From: Chloroflexota bacterium
GTDB lineage: Bacteria; Chloroflexota; Anaerolineae; J102
Direction of reading: 5' to 3'
Assembly (NCBI GenBank): GCA_029782215.1
Contig: JAKOVD010000079.1
Span: forward strand, 199,884-263,883
Length of the DNA: 64,000 nucleotides
Position 1 is the stretch's first letter. Each line of letters opens with the position of its first letter. Positions 1-9,812 of this stretch are shown here, piece after piece. Below the pieces are notes generated by a model. The model was not told the DNA's origin. It worked only from the letters and a program-made list of their open reading frames with translations, and ran no database searches. A program made the position numbers and the translations under genes.

Positions 1-1310
1 AGGCGGGACTTGAAGCGGTTTCAATGCAGTGTCTCGTCACCGGAGAGATAGCTCCCATCGCGCGCCTGCATCCGAGCCTCAAGCGCGTTCGTGGCGCGCA
101 GTCAAGTGGGGCGACTCTGGTGGGGTTCAACGCATCAGCCTACGAATCCTATGGTCACACTCAGGGTCTCATTTCGCCTGTCAGCGAAGTTGCGACGTTC
201 GCCTACGGCACGGCGCTGAACTACCTGCTCTCGGAGCGCAACCCCAACAAGAAGTTCTTCCTGGGCGATGCCACGGTGGTCTATTGGGCTGAGAGCGACA
301 GCCACCAGGTGTATGAGGGCGACTTCGCCAGCCTCCTCGATCCTGACTATGTCGAGGATGAGGCATCCCTGCAGAACGAAGGGAGAGCCAAAGCTGAAGC
401 TGCCCTGAAGGAGACAGCAGGCAAAGTCAGGCGCGCGCAAATGATCGACCTCAAGGCGCTGCAAGCGCACCTTGAGAAGGAGAATCCGCGTTTCTTCGTT
501 CTCGGTCTCGCTCCCAACGCGGCGCGTGTCTCGGTTCGTTTCTTTATCACCGATCCCTTTGAGGAAATCATCCGAAGCATCCTCGCTCACTACGACGATA
601 TGGAGATCGTCAGGGAGTACGAGAACCAGCCGCGGTACCTGACGGTAGGACGGGTGCTCAGCGAAACGGTCTCCAAGAAGTCCAGGGACAAAGATGCTTC
701 CCCCCTTCTCGCCGGAGCGGTCTTCCGCGCCATCCTCGCCAACACGCCGTATCCGACCGGCCTGTATTACGCGATCATCAACCGCATACGCGCTGACGCC
801 GACGACGCAGACAGGGGGATTCACAAGATCAACTACGTGCGCGCTGCCGCGATCAAAGCCTTTCTCATCCGCAAGTATCGATATCAATCCCAAAATCCGT
901 TCAAGGAGGTACTGGTTATGGCTCTGAACGAGCAATCCACGATCCCGGCCTATGTGTTGGGGCGCCTGTTCGCCGTGCTTGAGAAGGTCCAGTTGGAGGC
1001 GATAGGCAACATCAACGCAAGCATCAAAGACCGCTACTTCACTTCCGCTTGCGCCTCGCCAAGGAGCGTCTTTCCAATTCTCCTGCGGTTGTCCCAGCAT
1101 CACATCGCCAAGGCGGAGTACGGCTATGCAAGCGACCGCCGCATCCAAGACATCCTGAACCTGCTCGACATCGACAAGAACCCGATACCTGCCCATCTGA
1201 ACCTGGATGAGCAAGGCATCTTCGTGCTGGGCTACTACCACCAGCGCGCTGCTTTCTACAACCAGTCAGACCGCCAGGCTCTGGCTGTCCCAACTGCTCC
1301 CACTGTCTGA
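1..1310 (+). CDS. cas8c: Type I-C Cascade large subunit Cas8c/Csd1, 5'-truncated by the window edge
   Basis: The C-terminal 435 codons of a Csd1-type protein are visible, in frame from base 3. The family is usually about 600 residues, so the N-terminus lies outside the window. Recognisable Csd1 features are the CLVTGE...IARLHP stretch followed by GAQSSGA, a conserved SFN/GFN-like segment and the FAYGTALNYLL block. In type I-C effectors Cas8c sits at the foot of Cascade, contacts the crRNA 5' handle and recognises the PAM. It is followed 24 bases later by cas7c, so the genes are surely cotranscribed. cas3 and cas5c are expected just upstream but cannot be seen. Family assignment is firm from the motifs and from the gene order. 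Confidence 0.93.
   Translation, partial: AGLEAVSMQCLVTGEIAPIARLHPSLKRVRGAQSSGATLVGFNASAYESYGHTQGLISPVSEVATFAYGTALNYLLSERNPNKKFFLGDATVVYWAESDSHQVYEGDFASLLDPDYVEDEASLQNEGRAKAEAALKETAGKVRRAQMIDLKALQAHLEKENPRFFVLGLAPNAARVSVRFFITDPFEEIIRSILAHYDDMEIVREYENQPRYLTVGRVLSETVSKKSRDKDASPLLAGAVFRAILANTPYPTGLYYAIINRIRADADDADRGIHKINYVRAAAIKAFLIRKYRYQSQNPFKEVLVMALNEQSTIPAYVLGRLFAVLEKVQLEAIGNINASIKDRYFTSACASPRSVFPILLRLSQHHIAKAEYGYASDRRIQDILNLLDIDKNPIPAHLNLDEQGIFVLGYYHQRAAFYNQSDRQALAVPTAPTV
918..1310 (+). CDS. cas11c: Cas11c small subunit, translated from an internal start inside cas8c
   Basis: A strong Shine-Dalgarno AAGGAGG (903-909) lies 8 bases before an in-frame ATG at 918, deep inside cas8c. The product would be 130 residues beginning MALNEQSTIPAYVLGRLFAV, which matches the start region known for the hidden Cas11 of type I-C systems. 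Published work on I-C Cascade shows that such a small subunit is made from an internal start in cas8c and lines the belly of the complex. The SD is better than those before most full genes in this window. Function is inferred from the family; the start site is seen directly. Confidence 0.85.
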   Translation: MALNEQSTIPAYVLGRLFAVLEKVQLEAIGNINASIKDRYFTSACASPRSVFPILLRLSQHHIAKAEYGYASDRRIQDILNLLDIDKNPIPAHLNLDEQGIFVLGYYHQRAAFYNQSDRQALAVPTAPTV

Positions 1311-1334
1311 TGAGCTTGATTTGGAGAAGAGATA

Positions 1335-2204
1335 ATGACAACCCCGATCACCAACCGCTATGAGTTTGTCCTGCTTTACGATGTCGAAAACGGCAACCCC
1401 AACGGCGATCCCGACGCCGGCAACATGCCCCGTATCGACCCGGAAACAGGGTATGGCATTGTCACAGACGTCTGTCTGAAGCGCAAAGTCCGCAACTACG
1501 TCGAGCTCGTCAAGGGCGATGCGACAGGTTACCGCATCCACATCAAAGAGGGAACCCCGCTCAATCAGAATAATGCTGCGGCCTACGCATCGATCGGGTT
1601 GAGCAGCGGCGCCAAGGTCGACATCGGCCAGGTCAACAGCGCGCGGCAGTGGATGTGCGCCAACTACTTCGATGTCCGTACCTTCGGCGCCGTCATGACC
1701 ACCGGCGACAACTGTGGGCAGGTGCGCGGACCGGTGCAGATCAACTTCTCGCGCAGCATTGACCCCATCACCCAGCAGGAAGTTACCATCACCCGGCAGG
1801 CAGTCACCCGAGTAGAGGATGTTGACAAAGAGCGCACGATGGGACGCAAGCACATCGTCCCCTACGGCCTCTATCGCGCCGAGGGCTATGTGTCGGCCAG
1901 GCTGGCCAACGACCCTTCCAAGGGCACCGGCTTCTCGGAAGAGGACCTGGCGCTGCTCTGGGAGGCCCTGGCCAACATGTTCGAGCACGACCATTCGGCG
2001 GCGCGCGGTAAGATGGCCACCCGCAAGCTGATCGTGTTCAAGCATGAGAGCGACTTGGGCAACGCGCCCGCGCATCTTCTGTTCGATCTGGTCAAGGTCG
2101 AACGCAAGCCGGAGGTGGTCGTGCCGCGCAGCTTCACAGACTACGGGGTGACGATTCGCCGTGAACGCTTGCCGGACAAGGTAGATCTCATCGAAATGGT
2201 CTGA
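1335..2204 (+). CDS. cas7c: Type I-C Cascade backbone protein Cas7c/Csd2
   Basis: 289 residues, the normal size for Csd2. It begins ITNRYEFVLLYDVENGNPNGD, the hallmark DVENGNPNGDPDAGNMPR block of the Cas7 RRM fold, and has the MTTGDNCGQVRGPVQI segment typical of the family. Several copies wrap the crRNA spacer and form the Cascade filament. The start ATG is preceded by GGAGAAGAG. The stop overlaps the cas4 start by one base (TGATG), which suggests translational coupling. No anomalies in this gene. Confidence 0.96.
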   Translation: MTTPITNRYEFVLLYDVENGNPNGDPDAGNMPRIDPETGYGIVTDVCLKRKVRNYVELVKGDATGYRIHIKEGTPLNQNNAAAYASIGLSSGAKVDIGQVNSARQWMCANYFDVRTFGAVMTTGDNCGQVRGPVQINFSRSIDPITQQEVTITRQAVTRVEDVDKERTMGRKHIVPYGLYRAEGYVSARLANDPSKGTGFSEEDLALLWEALANMFEHDHSAARGKMATRKLIVFKHESDLGNAPAHLLFDLVKVERKPEVVVPRSFTDYGVTIRRERLPDKVDLIEMV

Positions 2205-2871
2205 TGCTCTCCGAATACCCTCCTGACGCCTGGCTGCCGCTCTCTGGCATCCAGCACTTCATCTTCTGCCGCCGGCAGTGGGCGCTGATCCATGTCGAAC
2301 AGCAATGGCAGGAAAGCGCGCTCACGGCGGATGGCCGCATCATGCACCGCGCGTGGACGATCCCTTCTTCACCGAAAAGCGAAAGGATGTGATCCTGGCA
2401 CGGGCGGTGCCTGTGTCGTCGCGCACGCTGGGCCTGACAGGGCTGTGCGACGTGGTCGAGTTCACCGCCTCGAAAGAGGGGGTGGCGCTGCCCGGACGTA
2501 CGGGGCGTTTTCTGCCCGCGCCTGTGGAATACAAGCGCGGCAGGGAGAAACGAGATCGCTGCGACGAGGGACAGCTTTGCGCTCAGGCCATGTGTCTCGA
2601 AGAGATGCTCGCCGTCACCATCCCGATGGCCTACCTCTACTACGGCGAGACGCGCCGCCGTGTTCACGTCGCGCTTACGGACGACCTGCGCGATCTTGTG
2701 CGGAAGGCAGCGCAGGAGATGCATGCCTACCATGGGCGCGGCTATACGCCGCGCGTCAAGCCCTTCAAAGGATGCCGTTCCTGCTCACTGGCTGACGTCT
2801 GTCTGCCCCGCCTGCAGGAAAAGACGGCAACGGCATCCAACTACATCCGCCTGCAGGTTGGCCAGGCATAG
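2204..2871 (+). pseudogene. cas4: Cas4 adaptation nuclease with a one-base frameshift
   Basis: Two overlapping frames each encode part of one Cas4. The first (2204-2347) gives the N-terminus with FIFCRRQWALIHVEQQW, and the second (from about 2350) gives DDPFFTEKRKD to the end. Joining them at about 2348-2350 by adding one base restores a 222-residue protein, the usual I-C Cas4 length. The joined protein keeps the RecB-type residues (LCDVVEF, VEYKRG) and four cysteines for an Fe-S cluster (FCRRQ near the N-terminus and CRSCSLADVC at the C-terminus). Cas4 trims prespacers and helps choose PAM-proper spacers with Cas1-Cas2. The break is a missing base in CACCG/CGCGTG. It could be a true mutation, a sequencing error or a programmed slip; no classic slippery site is obvious. 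Confidence 0.85.
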
Positions 2872-2874
2872 GCC

Positions 2875-3906
2875 ATGAAGACCTTGGGGAACGTCCTCTA
2901 CGTCACAACGCCGGAAGCCTACCTGTCCCTGGATGGCGAGAACGTCGTCGTGCGGAAGGATGATGCAAACTCGATGCGCCTGCCGCTCCACAACCTGGAG
3001 GGGATCGTCTGCTTCAACTACCCCGGCGTCAGTCCGGCCTTGATGGGCGCGTGCGGCGAAAGGAGCATCGCATTGACCTTTCTCAAGCCCAACGGCCACT
3101 TCCTGGCGCGGGTCACAGGCCGGACAAGAGGCAATGTGCTCCTGCGCCGGCAGCAGTACGCACTGGCGCAGAGCGAGATCGCCTGCGTGTCTGTGGCGGC
3201 GTCGTGTCTCCTGGGCAAGATCGCCAACAGCCGCAGTGTGATCGAGCGCGGTCTCCGTGACCACGCCCTGCTCGTAGACTGTGCAGCCCTGCAAGCTGCT
3301 TCGCAAGCACTCAAGGAGACGATGTACACCGTTCAGAAAGCGAGAACGCTTGAGGAACTGCGCGGGATCGAGGGCAATGCCGCCAAGCGGTACTTTGGAG
3401 CGTTCGAGCACCTGATCCTGCACCAAAAGGACGACTTCTTCTTGAATGAACGTTCACGCCGCCCACCGCTTGACAACATGAATGCCCTGCTTTCGTTTCT
3501 CTACACCCTCCTGGCCAACGATGTCGCATCGGCACTTGAGTCCGTGGGCCTGGACCCCTACGTGGGGTTTCTGCACACGGATCGTCCGGGACGCCCTTCA
3601 CTGGCGCTTGACCTGATGGAGGAGCTGCGTCCGGTCCTTGCCGATCGATTGGCCCTCTCGCTTGTCAACCGCAAGCAGATCAGCGGGACCGGCTTCGTCA
3701 CCAAGGAGAGCGGGGGCGTCATGATGGCTGACGATACGCGCAAAGAGGTGTTGACCGCCTGGCAGAAGCGCAAGGCTGAAGAGCTGATCCACCCCTTTCT
3801 CAAGGAGCGTATCCCGTACGGGTTGATCCCCCACGTTCAAAGCACGCTGCTGGCCCGCCACCTGCGCGGCGATCTCGATGCCTATCCACCCTTCTTCTGG
3901 AACTAG
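2875..3906 (+). CDS. cas1: CRISPR integrase Cas1, type I-C
   Basis: 343 residues. Cas1 is the metal-dependent integrase that inserts new spacers at the leader end. Likely metal ligands are Glu166 (in RGIEGNAAKRYF), His234 (in GFLHTDRPGRPS) and Glu249 (in LDLMEEL), all in canonical spacing. The N-terminal beta domain starts MKTLGNVLYVTTPEAYLSLDG, as in I-C Cas1 proteins. The start lies 3 bases after the cas4 stop. The gene looks intact, so integration chemistry should be possible even if Cas4 is broken. Confidence 0.97.
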   Translation: MKTLGNVLYVTTPEAYLSLDGENVVVRKDDANSMRLPLHNLEGIVCFNYPGVSPALMGACGERSIALTFLKPNGHFLARVTGRTRGNVLLRRQQYALAQSEIACVSVAASCLLGKIANSRSVIERGLRDHALLVDCAALQAASQALKETMYTVQKARTLEELRGIEGNAAKRYFGAFEHLILHQKDDFFLNERSRRPPLDNMNALLSFLYTLLANDVASALESVGLDPYVGFLHTDRPGRPSLALDLMEELRPVLADRLALSLVNRKQISGTGFVTKESGGVMMADDTRKEVLTAWQKRKAEELIHPFLKERIPYGLIPHVQSTLLARHLRGDLDAYPPFFWN

Positions 3907-3923
3907 CGTGAGGGAAGCAAGCG

Positions 3924-4214
3924 ATGATGGTTCTGATCACCTACGATGTCAACACCGGGACCCCAGCCGGGAGGAAGCGTCTGCGCAAGGTCGCGGAACG
4001 GTGCCAGGACTACGGCCAGCGTGTGCAGAATTCAGTGTTCGAGTGTCTGGTCGATGCGGCGCAGGCGAGGCAGCTCAAGCATGCGCTGACCGAGCTTATC
4101 GATTCCGAGACTGACAGTCTGCGGTTCTACTACCTTGGCAACGAGTGGCGGCAGCGGGTAGAGCACTTCGGCGCGAAATGCAGCGTCGATGTCGAGGGAC
4201 CGCTGATCGTCTGA
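3924..4214 (+). CDS. cas2: CRISPR adaptation protein Cas2
   Basis: 96 residues, starting MMVLITYDVNTGTPAGRKRL. This is the ferredoxin-like fold with the conserved N-terminal VITYDV strand and its Asp. The remaining FECLVDAAQ and SLRFYYLGN strands are normal. Cas2 dimers bridge two Cas1 dimers in the integrase. The gene lies 17 bases after cas1 and is the last protein gene before the leader, the standard I-C order. An ATG at 3924 and the next codon ATG are both possible; the first is used here. Confidence 0.96.
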   Translation: MMVLITYDVNTGTPAGRKRLRKVAERCQDYGQRVQNSVFECLVDAAQARQLKHALTELIDSETDSLRFYYLGNEWRQRVEHFGAKCSVDVEGPLIV

Positions 4215-4382
4215 GCTTCTATGTCTGCGAACCCCAAGTGACCAGGGAATCCCAGGCAGGTTCGCAGCCAAAATGCACCTTAACAAGCGCATAGCCGACG
4301 ACCGCAAGCCTTCAGCGGCGGCTTGCGACTCGGCATAGCACTACATGTAGTGGCTGTGAAACAACAGCCCCAAGATGTTGCG
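4215..4382 (+). promoter_or_regulatory. CRISPR leader with four inverted repeats
   Basis: This 168-base non-coding stretch lies between cas2 and the first repeat. It contains four dyads. CTGCGAACC (4225-4233) pairs with GGTTCGCAG (4259-4267). CGCAAGCC (4303-4310) pairs with GGCTTGCG (4320-4327). CACTACATGTAGTG (4339-4352) is a perfect palindrome. GGCTGT (4352-4357) pairs with ACAGCC (4364-4369). The first dyad, with GCGAACCCCAAG, is the element usually found just after cas2 in type I-C loci. The leader should hold the array promoter and the integration anchoring sequence. No clear -10/-35 pair was recognised. Confidence 0.8.
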
Positions 4383-7300
4383 GTCGCTTCCCTTCGCGGG
4401 AAGCGTGGATTGAAATACGGTACTAAACGCCATGTAACTCGTGCGTGTCGTCGCTTCCCTTCGCGGGAAGCGTGGATTGAAATGCACTCGGGCTACCAGA
4501 CTTCGACTTCCGACTCCTGGTCGCTTCCCTTCGCGGGAAGCGTGGATTGAAATTGCGAACATCTCGCGCATCTTGGCGCGTGAGCCAGTCGCTTCCCTTC
4601 GCGGGAAGCGTGGATTGAAATAGCTTGCCGGCAACGGGTGTAGGCGGGCACTCCTTGTCGCTTCCCTTCGCGGGAAGCGTGGATTGAAATTCGCAGATGT
4701 TACCAGGGCAGTTTCGTGAGAGGTGTCGCTTCCCTTCGCGGGAAGCGTGGATTGAAATCTCTCCATGTTGGCCCTGAGCAGCGTCGCCTGCTGTCGCTTC
4801 CCTTCGCGGGAAGCGTGGATTGAAATAACTCCTGCCCCAGCGTGGTCGGAGAATAACAATCGTCGCTTCCCTTCGCGGGAAGCGTGGATTGAAATTTCCG
4901 GGATGACGTGGCCAACGTCCATCAATGGGAGGTCGCTTCCCTTCGCGGGAAGCGTGGATTGAAATACCGCAGTCTTGCCAATTTCCGCCCACGGGCGCAG
5001 GTCGCTTCCCTTCGCGGGAAGCGTGGATTGAAATTTGACGGTCACAGATGGACCGAGCACACGCATCCAGTCGCTTCCCTTCGCGGGAAGCGTGGATTGA
5101 AATCCGCACATCGACCGGCGCCACCTCATCGACATTGGTCGCTTCCCTTCGCGGGAAGCGTGGATTGAAATAAGGCAAGGAGTGGGATGTTTTCATCCCA
5201 TTGTGTCGCTTCCCTTCGCGGGAAGCGTGGATTGAAATAATGGCCTTGATCCGGGTATCGCTCTCGCCCTGCGTCGCTTCCCTTCGCGGGAAGCGTGGAT
5301 TGAAATGCCGTGTGCGATCTTGTATGCCGTCCCTCCAGGTCGCTTCCCTTCGCGGGAAGCGTGGATTGAAATACCCATCTGGACCATAGCGGGCAGATTG
5401 CCGGTGGTCGCTTCCCTTCGCGGGAAGCGTGGATTGAAATATCGAGGTTACGGCCTACCTGTGGCCCCGCTACGGTCGCTTCCCTTCGCGGGAAGCGTGG
5501 ATTGAAATATCGGCTTGTGCGAGGCTTTGGGGTAAGTCGCCAGGTCGCTTCCCTTCGCGGGAAGCGTGGATTGAAATTTTGCGTAACATTCCGGCAAATT
5601 TGCCGATGGGGTCGCTTCCCTTCGCGGGAAGCGTGGATTGAAATGGGACAATTGGAGCGGCAAGGTCAGCACTGAGGGCAAGTCGCTTCCCTTCGCGGGA
5701 AGCGTGGATTGAAATTGGATTGACCAAACCGGCTGCAACGTTTTGTGTGTCGCTTCCCTTCGCGGGAAGCGTGGATTGAAATCGCGTCTTGGCTCCGCAT
5801 AGTTTAGGCATGTCCTGTCGCTTCCCTTCGCGGGAAGCGTGGATTGAAATACTTCTACCCTGGCTACACCGTCGAAACGGCACTCGTCGCTTCCCTTCGC
5901 GGGAAGCGTGGATTGAAATGTCCACTTGGCGGGCACGGCGATGGCAAGCTGAAGGTCGCTTCCCTTCGCGGGAAGCGTGGATTGAAATTGCACGACGAAG
6001 GCAAGCGCCTGGGAGAACAGGTCGCTTCCCTTCGCGGGAAGCGTGGATTGAAATGCCCGCCTCAAAGCCGAGATCGCCATGCTCAAAGTCGCTTCCCTTC
6101 GCGGGAAGCGTGGATTGAAATACCGAATCGCCCCAGTCCTCGATGTAGGTCGAGATGTCGCTTCCCTTCGCGGGAAGCGTGGATTGAAATTCGGCCTGCG
6201 CCTGCTTCTCGGCAGCCAGCTTGGGTCGCTTCCCTTCGCGGGAAGCGTGGATTGAAATCATTCACCTTCGGGCATATGACCGAGGCTAACAGGTCGCTTC
6301 CCTTCGCGGGAAGCGTGGATTGAAATGCCTTGACCACCATCACAGGCGACCAGGGCGAGGTCGCTTCCCTTCGCGGGAAGCGTGGATTGAAATCCTTCCC
6401 TGGTGAACCTGTACGGCTGCACCATGTCGCTTCCCTTCGCGGGAAGCGTGGATTGAAATGGTGATCGTGCCGATGGTGCCTGAGCCGATCTTGTCGCTTC
6501 CCTTCGCGGGAAGCGTGGATTGAAATAGTACGGGCAACTCAGCACGGTCGGGAAGGGAAGTCGCTTCCCTTCGCGGGAAGCGTGGATTGAAATTCTAGCG
6601 CCACGCCAAGTTGAGCGACCGCATAGGGTCGCTTCCCTTCGCGGGAAGCGTGGATTGAAATACCTGCCGCCGTCGTGAACGTGTACACCTTGAAGGTCGC
6701 TTCCCTTCGCGGGAAGCGTGGATTGAAATCCGACGTAAGAATGCTCACTGGCGAGTTCGGCGTCGCTTCCCTTCGCGGGAAGCGTGGATTGAAATTGCAT
6801 CTCGTCAAGCGGCAGGCCAGGGGCGAGCAGTCGCTTCCCTTCGCGGGAAGCGTGGATTGAAATAGGGCCATGACGTATCCCTCCTGAGTGTCAGGGTGTC
6901 GCTTCCCTTCGCGGGAAGCGTGGATTGAAATCATCAAAACAGCGCGAGCGCTGCTACAAGGCGGCGTCGCTTCCCTTCGCGGGAAGCGTGGATTGAAATG
7001 TATCCAAGCTGCGAGACAAGCGCCGCGAGGGTGGTCGCTTCCCTTCGCGGGAAGCGTGGATTGAAATTCGACCAGAATCAGCGCCCCACCGGGCACCGTA
7101 GTCGCTTCCCTTCGCGGGAAGCGTGGATTGAAATTTCGAGTACGCCCGACTCCTGCGCGGCCTGCAACCGTCGCTTCCCTTCGCGGGAAGCGTGGATTGA
7201 AATATTCCTGCGAGCAGGGCGAAGGGTGCCCACATGTCGCTTCCCTTCGCGGGAAGCGTGGATTGAAATTCGACCAGAATCAGCGCCCCACCGGGCACCG

Positions 7301-9812
7301 TAGTCGCTTCCCTTCGCGGGAAGCGTGGATTGAAATTGAGTAACGGCGGTCGAAGTGGCGGGCGTTCATGTCGCTTCCCTTCGCGGGAAGCGTGGATTGA
7401 AATGTAACGTAGACGCCGCCGCTATACGTGTAGCCACGTCGCTTCCCTTCGCGGGAAGCGCGGATTGAAATATCACCGGCCATGAGGGCGGGACAGCGGC
7501 GGCCGGTCGCTTCCCTTCGCGGGAAGCGTGGATTGAAATGAAGATGCCGACATGCGCAAGGTCCTCGAAGCCGCGTCGCTTCCCTTCGCGGGAAGCGTGG
7601 ATTGAAATCTGCAGGGTCTCAATCTCCGCCTGCTGCGTGTTGAGGTCGCTTCCCTTCGCGGGAAGCGTGGATTGAAATGCCACTGCCGCCATTCTGGCCC
7701 ACGACCGCTAAAGGTCGCTTCCCTTCGCGGGAAGCGTGGATTGAAATTACGGCATCGTCACCATGACCGGCTCCTCCAGCGGTCGCTTCCCTTCGCGGGA
7801 AGCGTGGATTGAAATTGGTGGGCAACCTCCCTGCTGCAAGAAGCCTATTGTCGCTTCCCTTCGCGGGAAGCGTGGATTGAAATTATTCCCGCAGGCAGCA
7901 CAATAAACGGTGTACAGGTCGCTTCCCTTCGCGGGAAGCGTGGATTGAAATGTGTACCAGAACGGGGTGTTCTACGACATCTGGGTCGCTTCCCTTCGCG
8001 GGAAGCGTGGATTGAAATACTTGACCACCTCCAGTAGTGTGATCCTCCGCCGGGTCGCTTCCCTTCGCGGGAAGCGTGGATTGAAATTCGAACATCGAGC
8101 AGCAGTCGATCGAGTTCGTGGGTCGCTTCCCTTCGCGGGAAGCGTGGATTGAAATATCGACAACACCGACCGCACGGATGAGGCCACAGGTCGCTTCCCT
8201 TCGCGGGAAGCGTGGATTGAAATCGCTCCATGGTCCTGCTGCAAGTCGCCGAGGCGGTCGCTTCCCTTCGCGGGAAGCGTGGATTGAAATGATGCTCACC
8301 ATGGCGTCCCGTGCCCACTGCGTGTCGCTTCCCTTCGCGGGAAGCGTGGATTGAAATGTTGCAGTACGGGCAGTTCTCGCCGAACGCCACCGTCGCTTCC
8401 CTTCGCGGGAAGCGTGGATTGAAATGTGACTGTGTGCGGCAGCTTCGGCACGGGCAAGGTCGCTTCCCTTCGCGGGAAGCGTGGATTGAAATTACAAGCT
8501 GGATGGCACGGCGAAGCGCCCCTATGTCGCTTCCCTTCGCGGGAAGCGTGGATTGAAATTTTCGGGATGACGTGGCCAACGTGCATCAATGGGAGTCGCT
8601 TCCCTTCGCGGGAAGCGTGGATTGAAATTTCAGGGTCGTGCCGTCCGCCGTGGCTGCCAGGGGTCGCTTCCCTTCGCGGGAAGCGTGGATTGAAATGCAC
8701 TCAGCCAGCCCCACTGCCGGCCGATGCTGGTCGCTTCCCTTCGCGGGAAGCGTGGATTGAAATCTTGCCGTTGCCCAGGTCCCGCTCAAAGCCGGTCGTC
8801 GCTTCCCTTCGCGGGAAGCGTGGATTGAAATCTCGATGGGAAGGCCCTCCGGTATCTCATAACCCAGGTCGCTTCCCTTCGCGGGAAGCGTGGATTGAAA
8901 TATCACTGGGGACAATCGGTTGACAGCCATCGCTAGTCGCTTCCCTTCGCGGGAAGCGTGGATTGAAATGCCAACATCAAGGCAGCAACCGGCCCAACAA
9001 CAGTCGCTTCCCTTCGCGGGAAGCGTGGATTGAAATGTCCAGTTCCGCCAGTTGTTTGATCCGCTGCACGGTCGCTTCCCTTCGCGGGAAGCGTGGATTG
9101 AAATACCATGACACAAACAAAGACGCGTGTGGCAGAAGTCGCTTCCCTTCGCGGGAAGCGTGGATTGAAATTGTCGGGGGGCGCTGCGCTTGGCGCTAAC
9201 TCCGGGTCGCTTCCCTTCGCGGGAAGCGTGGATTGAAATGGACACGATGCAGAAGAAGAGCAATGGCACATGGTCGCTTCCCTTCGCGGGAAGCGTGGAT
9301 TGAAATATCTATCCACTCGTCTGGCATTCGCAGCCCCGCCGTCGCTTCCCTTCGCGGGAAGCGTGGATTGAAATGTCGTCCTGGTGTGGCGGTGGCGGGT
9401 CTGGCTCGTCGCTTCCCTTCGCGGGAAGCGTGGATTGAAATAATTGCTACGGTGACGCCGTTAATTGTTGCGCCGTCGCTTCCCTTCGCGGGAAGCGTGG
9501 ATTGAAATCACCTGCTCAGTCTGTTCAGTCTCCAATGTGTTGTCGCTTCCCTTCGCGGGAAGCGTGGATTGAAATGAGATCTCGCCGGTGACGTTCCCGG
9601 CCTATCCTGTCGCTTCCCTTCGCGGGAAGCGTGGATTGAAATTTCGTGGGCATCCACGGGTACGTGTCATGAGCTAGTCGCTTCCCTTCGCGGGAAGCGT
9701 GGATTGAAATTCGTCCGGCCCTGCCAGGATAGGCAAACCGTCAATGTCGCTTCCCTTCGCGGGAAGCGTGGATTGAAATACGGCGCAGGGCGCCACGCTG
9801 ACCATCCACAAT

